Positions 8,680-16,861 of a stretch of DNA of 64,000 nucleotides are shown in pieces. Below the pieces are notes generated by a model. The model was not told the DNA's origin, searched no databases, and saw only the letters and a program-made list of their open reading frames with translations. This stretch comes from Leptospiraceae bacterium (GTDB taxonomy: Bacteria; Spirochaetota; Leptospiria; Turneriellales; Turneriellaceae). The position numbers and the translations under genes were made by a program. How positions within the stretch are numbered: the stretch's first letter is position 1; the number at the start of each line of letters is the position of its first letter. The DNA lies in NCBI GenBank assembly GCA_025055765.1, contig JANWWS010000012.1:62001-126000 (forward strand). The letters run 5' to 3'.

Positions 8680-9099
8680 TTATTTTTTAGCTACTTTGTA
8701 GCTATAGCTTATCTTTGAAGTTTTTTCCAAAATTTTTGCTACCGAGCAGTACTTCTCGATGGAAAGGGAAATGGCCCGCATGAGCTTTTCCTCCTCGATA
8801 TCCCCCTTAAGTTCAAAATGAATGTGGATGTTGCGAAATAAATTCGCTTCCTTGCCCGTTTCTCTCTCCGCATCAACAATAACCCGATAACTTTCAATGC
8901 GCTGCCGTTGCTTTTGCAAGATATGTACCACATCCACGCTGCTGCAACCTGCAAGGGCCGCCAAAATCATTTCCATGGGGCGCATTCCCCGATTTCGGCC
9001 TCCCATTTCTGGTGAGGCATCCATGTGCACTTCTTGCCCGCTTTCATTATAAGCAACAAAGTGGAATGGTTCCTCAATACGAGTCAATTCCACGCGCAT
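8680..9099 (-). CDS. OsmC/Ohr-family (YhfA-type) protein
   Basis: A 139-aa protein of standard OsmC-fold length. The two family cysteines are present: C52 in ALAGCSSVDVVHIL and C118 in EKYCSVAKIL. Proteins with this arrangement reduce organic or lipid hydroperoxides, or belong to the less well characterised YhfA group; the spacing and the KGxxEEEKLxRAIxLSIEKYCSVAK segment favour YhfA-like. It is cytoplasmic, with no signal peptide. Its stop and the rhodanese start region are directly adjacent, so a redox/sulfur-stress mini-operon (rhodanese-OsmC) is plausible. Confidence 0.88.
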   Translation of the reverse strand: MRVELTRIEEPFHFVAYNESGQEVHMDASPEMGGRNRGMRPMEMILAALAGCSSVDVVHILQKQRQRIESYRVIVDAERETGKEANLFRNIHIHFELKGDIEEEKLMRAISLSIEKYCSVAKILEKTSKISYSYKVAKK

Positions 9100-9456
9100 C
9101 TAGTATCTTGGAATCTGGGGATCTATTTCCTTTGACCAGGCGAGCAGACCACCTGCCATGTTATAAAGATTGTCAAAGCCATATTCTTGTTGCAACTTTT
9201 CTACTACCCAGGCACTGCGCTGCCCACTTCGGCAGTAAAAGACTACCATTTTGTTACGGGGGATTTTGTCTACCTTATGGAAAACTTCCCTCATGGGTAT
9301 AAGCTCCCCTCCAATATGGGTTATTTCTCGTTCATTTGGTTCGCGCACATCTATTAATAAAAAGTCTTCCCCCCTATCGAGCAATTTCTTGACCTCCCGT
9401 ACATGGATTTCCCTCACCATATGGTAATTATAATTGAAGTGCAGGCAGAAAGCCAT
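9100..9456 (-). CDS. Rhodanese-like sulfurtransferase
   Basis: A single rhodanese domain with the catalytic cysteine loop VFYCRSGQRS, the N-terminal LLIDVREPNE (CH2A-type) segment and the NLYNMAGGLLAW C-terminal motif. It would transfer sulfane sulfur via a persulfide on the loop cysteine. I chose the ATG at 9456 because it overlaps the stop of the preceding gene as TAATG, the sign of translational coupling. The domain itself begins at a later ATG (9420, MVREIHVREV), which is the alternative start. A further upstream initiation would overlap the neighbouring coding region and is less likely. Cytoplasmic. Confidence 0.85.
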   Translation of the reverse strand: MAFCLHFNYNYHMVREIHVREVKKLLDRGEDFLLIDVREPNEREITHIGGELIPMREVFHKVDKIPRNKMVVFYCRSGQRSAWVVEKLQQEYGFDNLYNMAGGLLAWSKEIDPQIPRY

Positions 9457-10514
9457 TAAAAAAGGGCCACCACGGCAGCTCCTAAGCCAGCCTGCCATAA
9501 GCTCTTGGGCCTACTTTGGAGAAAAAGCAGCGAAAACTGTGTGTCAAGGGACAAGAAATGGTTAAGCTTATAGCGCAAACCCAAAGAAGGTCCCCCATAT
9601 TCATCAAAAAAATACCTCGACCCATGGGACATCTGTACACCATACCACCCAAGGGCCAACCGCCCTACTAGGGAAAAGTCTTTTCTGAGTGGGTAAAGAT
9701 AACCTCCCGTAAGAGCTAGGTATTCCATAAACAAACCCTGCCTGGCACCCTCAAATTCCTGCCGTATATGTGACCCAAAAAGACGGTATTCTACACCTAA
9801 AAGAATGTTTTTTAGAAAAAGCTTTTCCACAAAAAGTTTTAGCCAAAGGCTATTTGGGATAAGCTTTTGTAGCTCTCCTAGTATAGCTGCATAGCTTACC
9901 TCAAGCCCCGCGAAAAGACCCCAAGGGATACGTGGGCTTTTTTGCTCCTTTGCCAATGAATCTGTTGTAATTTTGTGCTTGTGTGGACCATCCTTTCTTT
10001 CAGCCTGCGCCTCCTGTGCCAGTTTTGCCATAGCTCTTACCACTTCACTTGCCACACGATCAACGGCCTCAAAAAGGCTGTCATCGACGGGACTTGAAGT
10101 ACTATTTAAAGCCAGGAAGCGATCTTCCGCCGCTACATAGATGAAGGGATGTATGTTGAGCACATTTTTTTCTTGCGCATAGGTAAAGTACCCATAAACT
10201 ACGACATCACTGCGCGTTGCTTGAGCTAGCGACCTAATTTCTTGTTCTGAGAGATTTCTTGTGATAGGTAATCGCCCCTGAAACCTATCGATGAGCTCGG
10301 GGTTAACTCTTGTATATTCAAATTTCTTTTGCAGGGAGCTATCGATGGCATCCCGCAACGTCTTGGGCATATAGCCAAAGAGTCTAGTACCCGTGGTATC
10401 GCTAAATTTTAGGATGCCCACTCGTGCTAACTCTTCCTGGGCATGCACATGGGATCTCCAAGTCTGGAAAAAAAGGAATATTAGGAAAAATTTTCTGGGC
10501 CTCTTGATATTCAT
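9456..10514 (-). CDS. Secreted protein: CsgG/TolB-N-like domain followed by outer-membrane barrel
   Basis: A 352-aa protein with an N-terminal hydrophobic signal (FFLIFLFFQTW ... VHAQ). Residues about 28-150 (VGILKFSDTTGTRLFGYMPK ... SDVVVYGYFTYA) look like the CsgG/TolB-N/FlgT type of periplasmic domain. A charged linker follows (about 165-195, QAERKDGPHKHK). The C-terminal about 155 residues alternate aromatic and hydrophobic residues and end in a hydrophobic AAVVALF, as in OM barrels. It mirrors the PorV-like protein of this window with the two modules in the opposite order. Function unknown. Confidence 0.65.
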   Translation of the reverse strand: MNIKRPRKFFLIFLFFQTWRSHVHAQEELARVGILKFSDTTGTRLFGYMPKTLRDAIDSSLQKKFEYTRVNPELIDRFQGRLPITRNLSEQEIRSLAQATRSDVVVYGYFTYAQEKNVLNIHPFIYVAAEDRFLALNSTSSPVDDSLFEAVDRVASEVVRAMAKLAQEAQAERKDGPHKHKITTDSLAKEQKSPRIPWGLFAGLEVSYAAILGELQKLIPNSLWLKLFVEKLFLKNILLGVEYRLFGSHIRQEFEGARQGLFMEYLALTGGYLYPLRKDFSLVGRLALGWYGVQMSHGSRYFFDEYGGPSLGLRYKLNHFLSLDTQFSLLFLQSRPKSLWQAGLGAAVVALF

Positions 10515-10535
10515 TTATGAAAAATTTCCTAATGC

Positions 10536-10548
10536 TTGACCCTGTCAA
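10536..10548. promoter_or_regulatory. Short perfect dyad upstream of the CsgG-like/barrel gene
   Basis: TTGACCCTGTCAA is a perfect inverted repeat (TTGAC, 3-nt centre, GTCAA) in the 56-nt gap upstream of the gene starting at 10514. Read on the minus strand it contains TTGACA, but I see no convincing -10 element at the right distance. It may be a regulator site or a chance dyad. Confidence 0.25.
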
Positions 10549-10570
10549 ACCTTTTCTAAGCATAATGATA

Positions 10571-12502
10571 TTACCGATAAATTTTTAGTGAAAAAAGGAT
10601 TTCTTCTTGAAAAAGCATGGGAGATTTTAGACGGGCCACAGCGCGATGATAGCTAGCCTCCAGAGCAAGATTTCTCTGAAGAGCCAAGTTAACCTGAGAC
10701 AAAAATTCTAAAAAAATTTTCTCCTTTGCGCGGAAGTAGTATCGGCTGCTTAGCTGCCATAGAAAGCTAAGACGAGTAGCGATGCGAGCCAAGATGCCAG
10801 CTAACACTCCCACAGAAGGGTCCCAAAAGTGAGCAATTGCGGCGCTTAACTCGCTGCGAATAACAGGTAAGAGGAAAAGGGTAAAAGGTTTTTCTCCGTA
10901 ACTGGCACCTGCGCCTAGTTGACCCACAAAAGCAACTTTATCATGGAACTTGTCTTCTTGATAGCGCCTTTGTAGAGACTCTAGAGAAAAAAGAAGTCCC
11001 CAAGAGGGTTTCAGGTAATAGGCTCTCATGGGAGAAAGAGAAAACACCTCCGCTAAGATAAGTTTTTCAAAATAGGGGTAGATCCGCTCTGTGGGGAAAA
11101 AACGCAAATTTAGAGCAAACATACTAATAGCAGCGTAGGGAGAATAACCAAAGGGTGGATCTACAAGTTCCCGTAAGGCAGGGCGAAACAGGACATCAAA
11201 TCCCTGAACCTGGCTATGGTATAGGTAAGAAAGCCTCCATGTCGTTGAGTCATGGCCCAGGCTAGGATCCTCTCCTTCCTCAGGTTCCTGATTCTCTCTT
11301 TTAATCTTAAGGCGAGATCTTTCCTTTAACAAAATTTCGTAATTTTTCTTCTTCGCTGGATCAATTTCCTTTTCGCCGTAATAGCGAAAGAAATAGTCAT
11401 CCATAAGTGTATCTATGAGAGCAATTCGGGACTCAAGTGGGATATCCTCTGGAGGCAGACTGTAAGTGGGATAGAGCTTGAAGTAAAGTTTTCTTTCTTT
11501 TTCGCTGAGTTTTTCAATTCTCGAACGCAGTCGCCCAAACGCAGAAAGACGCAGCCGAGGTTTTTCACGCAAAAGTTTGTTTTGGCGCACCGCTACCTTA
11601 ACGGTATCTAGAGGCTGGACCGACAGGATATAGTAGTCGGAGAGGTTCAAGCTTGGACGCGCCACCTCCAGTAAGGTTAAAATCTGGTAGGAACAATTTT
11701 CGTCAAAGTAATAATAATTAAAATGTGTCGAGCCTAGCTCCCAACTATGGCGCACCATCCGTTCAATTTCTTCCTGATTTAGATTTAGTGGGTATTCCCA
11801 AATATCCCGGTTTTCCCAATCATTGTACTCATTTACTTTAAAGTAATACGGGAACAAAGTATAAACACCCGGAAATCCCCCAAAGACCCCATAGATCCCG
11901 TAGAGAATAGCATTGTCGGTGGTGGCATTGGCGGCAAAGTTTAGGCCAAAATCCAAGAGTTCATCATCTCCACGAGAACCTTGACGGTTCCATTTGAGAA
12001 ATGTATGACCAAAAAGAGAGGCCGGATTATTTATGTAAAATGACGCAAAGATGAGGGAAACACTTTCGATGCGCACTTTTTCTCGCCATTCATCATAAAG
12101 AGGGCACCTCACAGGAGGAAGGCTTTCTTCTACGATACCCAATTCTTTTTTGAGAAAATAAAACCTCTCTGGGAAGCGGCAGCGGGGGTGTTGGGCCCCT
12201 TCATGGCGAATATTTCCAAAGATAACCCCAAACAAGGTAGCCTCAAGTTCTTTCTGGGGGTCGTATTTCCCACCTGGTGCTAGAAAAAAGAGATCGCCAT
12301 CCGCCTCACTCTTGTAAGTACCCCATATGGTTTTTTTGTAATGGCCTAGCCTAAGCCAATAGGGATGAGCCCCTAAGTTTTTCTCCCGGCTTTTGGTTAA
12401 AAGAACTCGATAAAGTTCATAATAACTAGCCTGTGCAAAAAACCCTTTATTTAACTGATAGAGTAGTATTAAGGAAAAAAGCTTAAGTAAGCTACGTGTC
12501 AG
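10571..12502 (-). CDS. DUF4105 (Lnb N-terminal periplasmic domain) protein; start codon unresolved
   Basis: The DUF4105 signatures are clear: SEADGDLFFLAPGGKYDP, ELEATLFG, SLFGHTFLKW and FDENCSYQILTLLEVARP (the conserved NC pair). A TTG at 12235 would cut off the first two signatures, so the frame must begin upstream. It is open back to the stop of the preceding gene, but contains no in-frame ATG, GTG or TTG. The CTG at 12502 would give a signal peptide (TRSLLKLFSLILLYQLNKGF, then FAQA), so I placed the start there tentatively; a frameshift near the start is the alternative. The C-terminal half looks barrel-like. The protein is probably periplasmic or OM-associated and is paired with a DUF3015 gene. 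Confidence 0.75.
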   Translation of the reverse strand: MTRSLLKLFSLILLYQLNKGFFAQASYYELYRVLLTKSREKNLGAHPYWLRLGHYKKTIWGTYKSEADGDLFFLAPGGKYDPQKELEATLFGVIFGNIRHEGAQHPRCRFPERFYFLKKELGIVEESLPPVRCPLYDEWREKVRIESVSLIFASFYINNPASLFGHTFLKWNRQGSRGDDELLDFGLNFAANATTDNAILYGIYGVFGGFPGVYTLFPYYFKVNEYNDWENRDIWEYPLNLNQEEIERMVRHSWELGSTHFNYYYFDENCSYQILTLLEVARPSLNLSDYYILSVQPLDTVKVAVRQNKLLREKPRLRLSAFGRLRSRIEKLSEKERKLYFKLYPTYSLPPEDIPLESRIALIDTLMDDYFFRYYGEKEIDPAKKKNYEILLKERSRLKIKRENQEPEEGEDPSLGHDSTTWRLSYLYHSQVQGFDVLFRPALRELVDPPFGYSPYAAISMFALNLRFFPTERIYPYFEKLILAEVFSLSPMRAYYLKPSWGLLFSLESLQRRYQEDKFHDKVAFVGQLGAGASYGEKPFTLFLLPVIRSELSAAIAHFWDPSVGVLAGILARIATRLSFLWQLSSRYYFRAKEKIFLEFLSQVNLALQRNLALEASYHRAVARLKSPMLFQEEILFSLKIYR

Positions 12503-12516
12503 TGGGAATACGAGAG

Positions 12517-12536
12517 AGGGAGGGCATCCCCTCCCT
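12517..12536 (-). other. Intercistronic hairpin between the DUF3015 and DUF4105 genes
   Basis: On the minus strand AGGGAGGG and CCCTCCCT form an 8-bp GC-rich stem with a 4-nt loop, beginning a few bases after the DUF3015 stop. No run of T follows, so it is not a canonical intrinsic terminator. It contains the only strong Shine-Dalgarno-like sequence (GGGAGGGG) in the gap, so it could attenuate transcription, stabilise the upstream message, or sequester the ribosome site of the downstream gene. Confidence 0.5.
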
Positions 12537-12541
12537 TTAGC

Positions 12542-13027
12542 TTAGTTCAGGTATGTGCAGCTTTGGGATAGAACCCCATCACGGCGGGCAAGGTTACTTA
12601 GTCGCTCAACGACTTGAACCCCGTTTGCACTGCCTTCAAAGAGAAGCTCATAATGCCCCTGCGCAAAGTCGGCAAAATATTGAGAGCTCTCACCATAGCA
12701 GCCAAAAAGTGAGGCAAAATTTCTAAGTTTTTCACCCTCACCCCGAGCGATATCTTGCTTTAGACTTTCATAGTTGGCCTCGGCATAACGGTTTTGTTCT
12801 GCCTTGGCAGAAGCAAAGATACCACGGCAATTTGAGGTGCCTGAGGTAATGCCGAATAGCTGGCTATAAAAGGTTGCATTTGTGGTTACAGCAAGTATCT
12901 GCACAGCCCCTGGTTTATTCCCAAAAATCACAGATCCCAGACCACAGCCCGCATCGCCATAGCCTTGGGCAGAAAGTCCTACCACAGGTAGGGCTATACT
13001 TATCATGGTCAAAATTAATTTTCTCAT
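12542..13027 (-). CDS. DUF3015-family secreted protein
   Basis: I chose the ATG at 13027: AGGAGG lies eight bases upstream and the resulting N-terminus is a good signal peptide (RKLILTMISIALPVVGLSAQ). Upstream ATGs are less well placed. The mature protein shows the DUF3015 pattern: GCGLGSVIFGNKPGAVQILA, then TSNCRGIFAS, ESLKQDIARGEGE and a final SQSC, with cysteines probably forming disulfides in the periplasm. DUF3015 genes are, as far as I recall, often found beside DUF4105 genes, as here. Molecular function is unknown. Confidence 0.85.
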   Translation of the reverse strand: MRKLILTMISIALPVVGLSAQGYGDAGCGLGSVIFGNKPGAVQILAVTTNATFYSQLFGITSGTSNCRGIFASAKAEQNRYAEANYESLKQDIARGEGEKLRNFASLFGCYGESSQYFADFAQGHYELLFEGSANGVQVVERLSNLARRDGVLSQSCTYLN

Positions 13028-13054
13028 GCGCATTTCCTCCTGGGAAAAGTTTTT

Positions 13055-13073
13055 GCCACAACCAAATTGTGGC
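13055..13073. promoter_or_regulatory. Inverted repeat in the DUF3015 leader
   Basis: GCCACAACCAAATTGTGGC has perfect 7-bp arms around a 5-nt centre. It sits about 20 bases upstream of the AGGAGG ribosome site of the DUF3015 gene, within the 149-nt divergent gap shared with panC. It could be an operator or a 5'-leader hairpin. Confidence 0.4.
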
Positions 13074-13176
13074 GTGTACATTTTGGGAATGTTAAATTTG
13101 CCGTCAAGAGGGAATACCTCGTTTTCCGGCGAAATATTTCCTTGGCAAAATACCGCTTAGGCTAAATTACCCCCCT

Positions 13177-14040
13177 ATGCAAATTTTACACACGGTACGG
13201 CAACTTCAGAGCTATTGCCACGGCAAAGATATTGCCTTTATACCCACCATGGGTTATCTTCACGAGGGTCATCTTTCGCTTGTACGTCAAGCGGCGCACC
13301 TAAACAGTGAGATTTTGGTCTCTATTTTTGTGAATCCACTACAGTTTCACGACCCAACGGATTACGAAAAATACCCTCGCAATAGCGAGCACGACCTGGC
13401 CTTACTCTCTCGAGAGAGAGTAGGAGCCGTATTTCTACCCACGGTTCAAGAAATCTACCCTAGGGGTTACCCTAAAATAAGACTATGGCATCCCCTCATG
13501 GCTGAGCTGTGTGGAAAATATCGCCCCGGACATTTTGAAGGGGTCTTGTATATTGTACATAATCTCTTCATGTGGGTTAGACCTCGCTACGCCCTCTTTG
13601 GTAAAAAGGACTACCAGCAGCTTAGGCTCATTCAAGCTATGAATGAGGAACTCTCCCTTGGGGTACAAATCATACCCTGTGCCACGGTACGCGACAAGGA
13701 TGGTCTTGCCATGAGTAGCCGCAATGCCCGCCTAACACAGGAGGGCCGAAAATTGGCACGAATCATCCCACTTGCTCTCCACGGAGCAGCAAAGCTTGCT
13801 CAAGAAGGTGCTTCGGCAGATGCGATCGCTCATTTCTTTTCTGAAAAATTGTCATCCTTTCGTTGGGATTACGCAGGTGCTTTTGACCCCCACACTCTCT
13901 CCCCCCTACGAGACAAAAACAGCTGCCAGAATGCCCTCTTAGCTTTAGCCGTATATATCGAAGGAGTTCGTTTAATCGACAATGTACTTACCAATGATAA
14001 GGAGGCTTTAAATTTATTGGAAAAGCTTGTTGGTGAGTAG
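13177..14040 (+). CDS. panC: Pantothenate synthetase
   Basis: It joins pantoate and beta-alanine with ATP cleavage, the last step of vitamin B5 synthesis. The family motifs are present in order: FIPTMGYLHEGHLSLV (ATP-binding HIGH-like motif), VSIFVNPLQF, FGKKDYQQLRLI, and the MSSRNARL (KMSKS-like) segment. Length (287 aa) is normal. The start ATG has no recognisable Shine-Dalgarno sequence (it is preceded by a run of C). Its 3' end overlaps the start of the next gene by 14 nt. No panB, panD or panE is in the window. Confidence 0.95.
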   Translation: MQILHTVRQLQSYCHGKDIAFIPTMGYLHEGHLSLVRQAAHLNSEILVSIFVNPLQFHDPTDYEKYPRNSEHDLALLSRERVGAVFLPTVQEIYPRGYPKIRLWHPLMAELCGKYRPGHFEGVLYIVHNLFMWVRPRYALFGKKDYQQLRLIQAMNEELSLGVQIIPCATVRDKDGLAMSSRNARLTQEGRKLARIIPLALHGAAKLAQEGASADAIAHFFSEKLSSFRWDYAGAFDPHTLSPLRDKNSCQNALLALAVYIEGVRLIDNVLTNDKEALNLLEKLVGE

Positions 14041-15994
14041 CAAAAAGATTTCCCTCCATACCGTCATTGAGATGGTTCTAACTTGCCTAACAATTGCGCT
14101 TAAGGCTTTCTATTTCCTTTATGGTGTGTGGCCAACCAATGGTTTAGCAGCGCCCTTGACTCTTTTTGATGATTTTCAGGAGGCTCATCTAGGTCCCTAC
14201 ATAGAGTATTTAGAAGATAAAGAACACCGCCTCTCCTTTCAGGATTTGGATTCCCCTGGTTTGCGCCATCAATTTGAAAAAACAGAGCTTAAAGATCTTT
14301 ATCTTGGCTATAGCTCCTCTGCGTTTTGGATAAAGTTACCTATACACTCTTTTTTAAGCAGGCGAGAAACATTCTTGCTCGAGATTGCCTGGCCAGGTTT
14401 GGAATACTTGGAGCTCTATGATAGTTCCCGCAAGTACGCACCACCCCTTCTACAGGGGATGAACCGTGCTCCTGGCGAGAAATCCTTCCTTCACCGAAAT
14501 CATGTATTTGAACTTGAATTCGCACCGGGGGAGAAAAAAACCATCTATTTGCGCCTTGCCTCGCGCGGCCTGCTTTTGGCTCCTCTTTGGCTTTATTCCC
14601 GTAATGCTTTTCAAGAGAAAGATAGGTGGCAGCAATTTCTTTTTGGCATGTTCGTCTGCCTGTTTCTGGTCGCTGCCTTTTTCCACATACTGATGTATCT
14701 TGCAGTTAAAGAAAGACTCTATGCATATCTCACCTTTTTTATCTTATCTTTAGGTTTCTTCTTGGCTATGCAATATGGAATTATCCCTGAAATTTTGGCA
14801 AAAAAAGGGATGAGTACATCCTCGGCTATTTATGCTGCCTCCTTTTCTCTTGTGTTAGCTTCCATAGCTCTTTTCTTAAGTAAATATTTTGCCAGCCATG
14901 AGGAGCAAAAAGCTAGCTGGCTTTCTATTTTTGCCTTTGCTTCTCTTCTCATAGCCATAGTACAAATGCTATTTCCTCGCCTTTTACCTAGAGCTACCAA
15001 TGTGGCTTTATTAGGTGCTCTTCTGTTCTTGTCCATTTTCTATCTCTTGCAAAGAGGAATTTCTCGCTTTTACGAACTTTCACCCCTTATTCTGGGAGCA
15101 TTTCTTGCCTTTCTGGCTATATTAGGTTTTTTACCACATCAGGCCCTTGCTTTAAAAATATCCCAAATCCTGGGCTTTGCTGGCATAGTCGCTGTAAACT
15201 TTAAACTCTCCTGGCAGGTACGCCAAAGAAGGCTTGAGCATCAGCGGGAATCTCTTACTTTGGCGCGAATCTATACTGACTTTGCCATTGCCCGACATAT
15301 TCAAGAAAATATATTGCCCAAGACTCTTCCTGAGAGTCCTTATTTTGCACTAGAGGCTCTTTATTTGCCAAAATACGACCTCGGGGGAGATTTTTATGAT
15401 TACCAAATACTTGGGCAGGGTGAACTCAGTGTTCTTATAGCCGATGCCACAGGCCATGGGGTAGGAGCTGCTCTACTTACAGCCATGCTCAAAGTTGCCT
15501 ATGCTACAGAAACAGCTAAATTAAGAAGGCCCAGTGAACTTCTCGTGGCCTTAGATACAAAACTTCAAGTACGCTTAGGCGATCATTTTATTACGGCACT
15601 TGCGCTCTATCTTGATGTAACAGCAGGAGAGCTGCATTACGCTCATGCAGGCCATCCCCCTCTTTTGCATTACCAGAGGGAAAACCATGTGGTGATAGAA
15701 CTCAAAAGTCCAGGCACAGCTATTGGCTTTATGGATTACGGAAAACCATTGGCTTACATTCAAAAAATCCAAAAGGGGGATCGTCTACTGCTGTTCACAG
15801 ATGGCCTAACCGATCTCATAAACCCTCAGCAAGAACTGTTCTCTCTAGAGCGCGTCAAGGATTTATTTCTACGTCACGGTGACAAATCTCTCTCAGAATT
15901 AAAAGGCATATTTTTGCGAGAAATTGCGCACTATAAGGGCAGTTTTGAAGTAAGCGATGATCTTACTTTGATATTAATAGAGGTGCGCGCATAA
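14027..15994 (+). CDS. SpoIIE/RsbU-type PP2C phosphatase with 7TM-DISM sensor
   Basis: A 655-aa membrane sensor. Residues about 45-195 are an extracytoplasmic domain of the DISMED2 beta-sandwich type (LKDLYLGYSSSAFWIKLPI, LLEIAWPGLEYLELYD); about 205-395 are seven hydrophobic helices; the C-terminal part from about residue 430 is a PP2C/SpoIIE domain with GGDFYD (about 453-458), IADATGHG, FTDGLTDL and SDDLTLI, which supply the metal-binding aspartates. Such proteins dephosphorylate STAS antagonists in partner-switching control of sigma factors. The start is a TTG overlapping panC; an ATG at 14069 with its own signal-like segment is an alternative. An orphan STAS gene occurs at 48456. Confidence 0.9.
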   Translation: MLVSSKKISLHTVIEMVLTCLTIALKAFYFLYGVWPTNGLAAPLTLFDDFQEAHLGPYIEYLEDKEHRLSFQDLDSPGLRHQFEKTELKDLYLGYSSSAFWIKLPIHSFLSRRETFLLEIAWPGLEYLELYDSSRKYAPPLLQGMNRAPGEKSFLHRNHVFELEFAPGEKKTIYLRLASRGLLLAPLWLYSRNAFQEKDRWQQFLFGMFVCLFLVAAFFHILMYLAVKERLYAYLTFFILSLGFFLAMQYGIIPEILAKKGMSTSSAIYAASFSLVLASIALFLSKYFASHEEQKASWLSIFAFASLLIAIVQMLFPRLLPRATNVALLGALLFLSIFYLLQRGISRFYELSPLILGAFLAFLAILGFLPHQALALKISQILGFAGIVAVNFKLSWQVRQRRLEHQRESLTLARIYTDFAIARHIQENILPKTLPESPYFALEALYLPKYDLGGDFYDYQILGQGELSVLIADATGHGVGAALLTAMLKVAYATETAKLRRPSELLVALDTKLQVRLGDHFITALALYLDVTAGELHYAHAGHPPLLHYQRENHVVIELKSPGTAIGFMDYGKPLAYIQKIQKGDRLLLFTDGLTDLINPQQELFSLERVKDLFLRHGDKSLSELKGIFLREIAHYKGSFEVSDDLTLILIEVRA

Positions 15995-16057
15995 TCTTTT
16001 GCGGAAAAAAGAGTTGTCTCTCTATTTCTCGTAGGAACCCTGGTAGGGGAAGGTAGC

Positions 16058-16411
16058 ATGATTGTTGTTGAAACCTTAGCTCATATCAATATCCCCGCTG
16101 TCGACATTAAAAAATCCCTTGATTTTTACACCTTATTCCTCGACTTTGAAGAAGTAGAGCAGAGCCAAGACGAAGCTGTGGTAAGCTTTAATTCCGTCAA
16201 TTTACGGCTTTATCGAAATGATAAATGGAAACCCGCTGCCTACCCCGTGCTCTCCTTCATTTTAGACGTGGATGACTTCACAGAAGCCTTGCAGGAAATA
16301 GAGTCCCGCGAAATCCCCATTGTCACAGGACCCTTTGAAATAGAGGGGGGGGAGTCCGTATATATCCAGGACCCGGCAGGCAACCTCATTGAGCTTTTTT
16401 ACCAAGAGTGA
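16058..16411 (+). CDS. VOC-fold (glyoxalase/dioxygenase superfamily) protein
   Basis: A 117-aa single VOC module: AHINIPAVDIKKSLDFYTLF at the N-terminus and IQDPAGNLIELFYQE at the C-terminus are typical first and last strands of this fold, with the metal-ligand histidine and glutamate positions conserved (H in AHINI, E in IELFY). The reaction cannot be told from sequence. The stop overlaps the GTG of the next gene (GTGA), so the two are translationally coupled. Confidence 0.85.
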   Translation: MIVVETLAHINIPAVDIKKSLDFYTLFLDFEEVEQSQDEAVVSFNSVNLRLYRNDKWKPAAYPVLSFILDVDDFTEALQEIESREIPIVTGPFEIEGGESVYIQDPAGNLIELFYQE

Positions 16412-16848
16412 GCGTCATCCGTCTGTTCTTAGTTGCCGTACATATTTTTTCGGCAACAAGCTGGCTTCTTCTCCTGCTTCTTTGGGTGCTTGTAATTCTG
16501 CCACGCTGGCAAAAATACCGGGACTACATGTATTTTGAGAACTTTTTAAATGAACTTTTCTCTGCATTTTGGCGCTACCTCAATATATGCCTTACCCTGA
16601 CTTTCTTTTCTGGTGCGACACTCATGGGTTTCTCCGGCAAAAACGCGTGGGAAGGTTACTTTGGTATCTTTTTTTCCGCTAAAATGCTTTTGCTCGCAGC
16701 TCTCTTCTTTCTCATTTGGCCCTACCTAAGACCCGTCGGGGATTTCTCAGACATAGGTCGTTTTTACCGCAGCCGCCTCTACCGCTATTTTTTATTTCTC
16801 ACAGCCGCTCTCTTAATAACCTTATCTGTGAGTTTACGAATCTACTAA
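16408..16848 (+). CDS. Four-helix integral membrane protein (CopD-like)
   Basis: A 146-aa protein with four predicted transmembrane helices (about residues 5-28, 55-72, 86-106 and 125-143). The N-terminal helix contains VHIFSATSW, and conserved aromatic/His positions in such helices recall CopD/YihA-like small membrane proteins. The similarity is weak and no function is assigned. It starts at a GTG overlapping the VOC gene by 4 nt and is followed 13 nt later by the DUF115 gene. Confidence 0.6.
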   Translation: MSVIRLFLVAVHIFSATSWLLLLLLWVLVILPRWQKYRDYMYFENFLNELFSAFWRYLNICLTLTFFSGATLMGFSGKNAWEGYFGIFFSAKMLLLAALFFLIWPYLRPVGDFSDIGRFYRSRLYRYFLFLTAALLITLSVSLRIY

Positions 16849-16861
16849 ATTCCATTCTTAT

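Noticed and set aside
10571-12235. TTG at 12235 as the start of the DUF4105 gene
   Set aside because: Conserved family sequence and a signal-like segment lie upstream in the same frame, so this start truncates the protein.
12494-12527. ATG at 12527 directly behind GGGAGGGG as DUF4105 start
   Set aside because: It is in another frame and stops after 11 codons; it would only matter if a frameshift exists.
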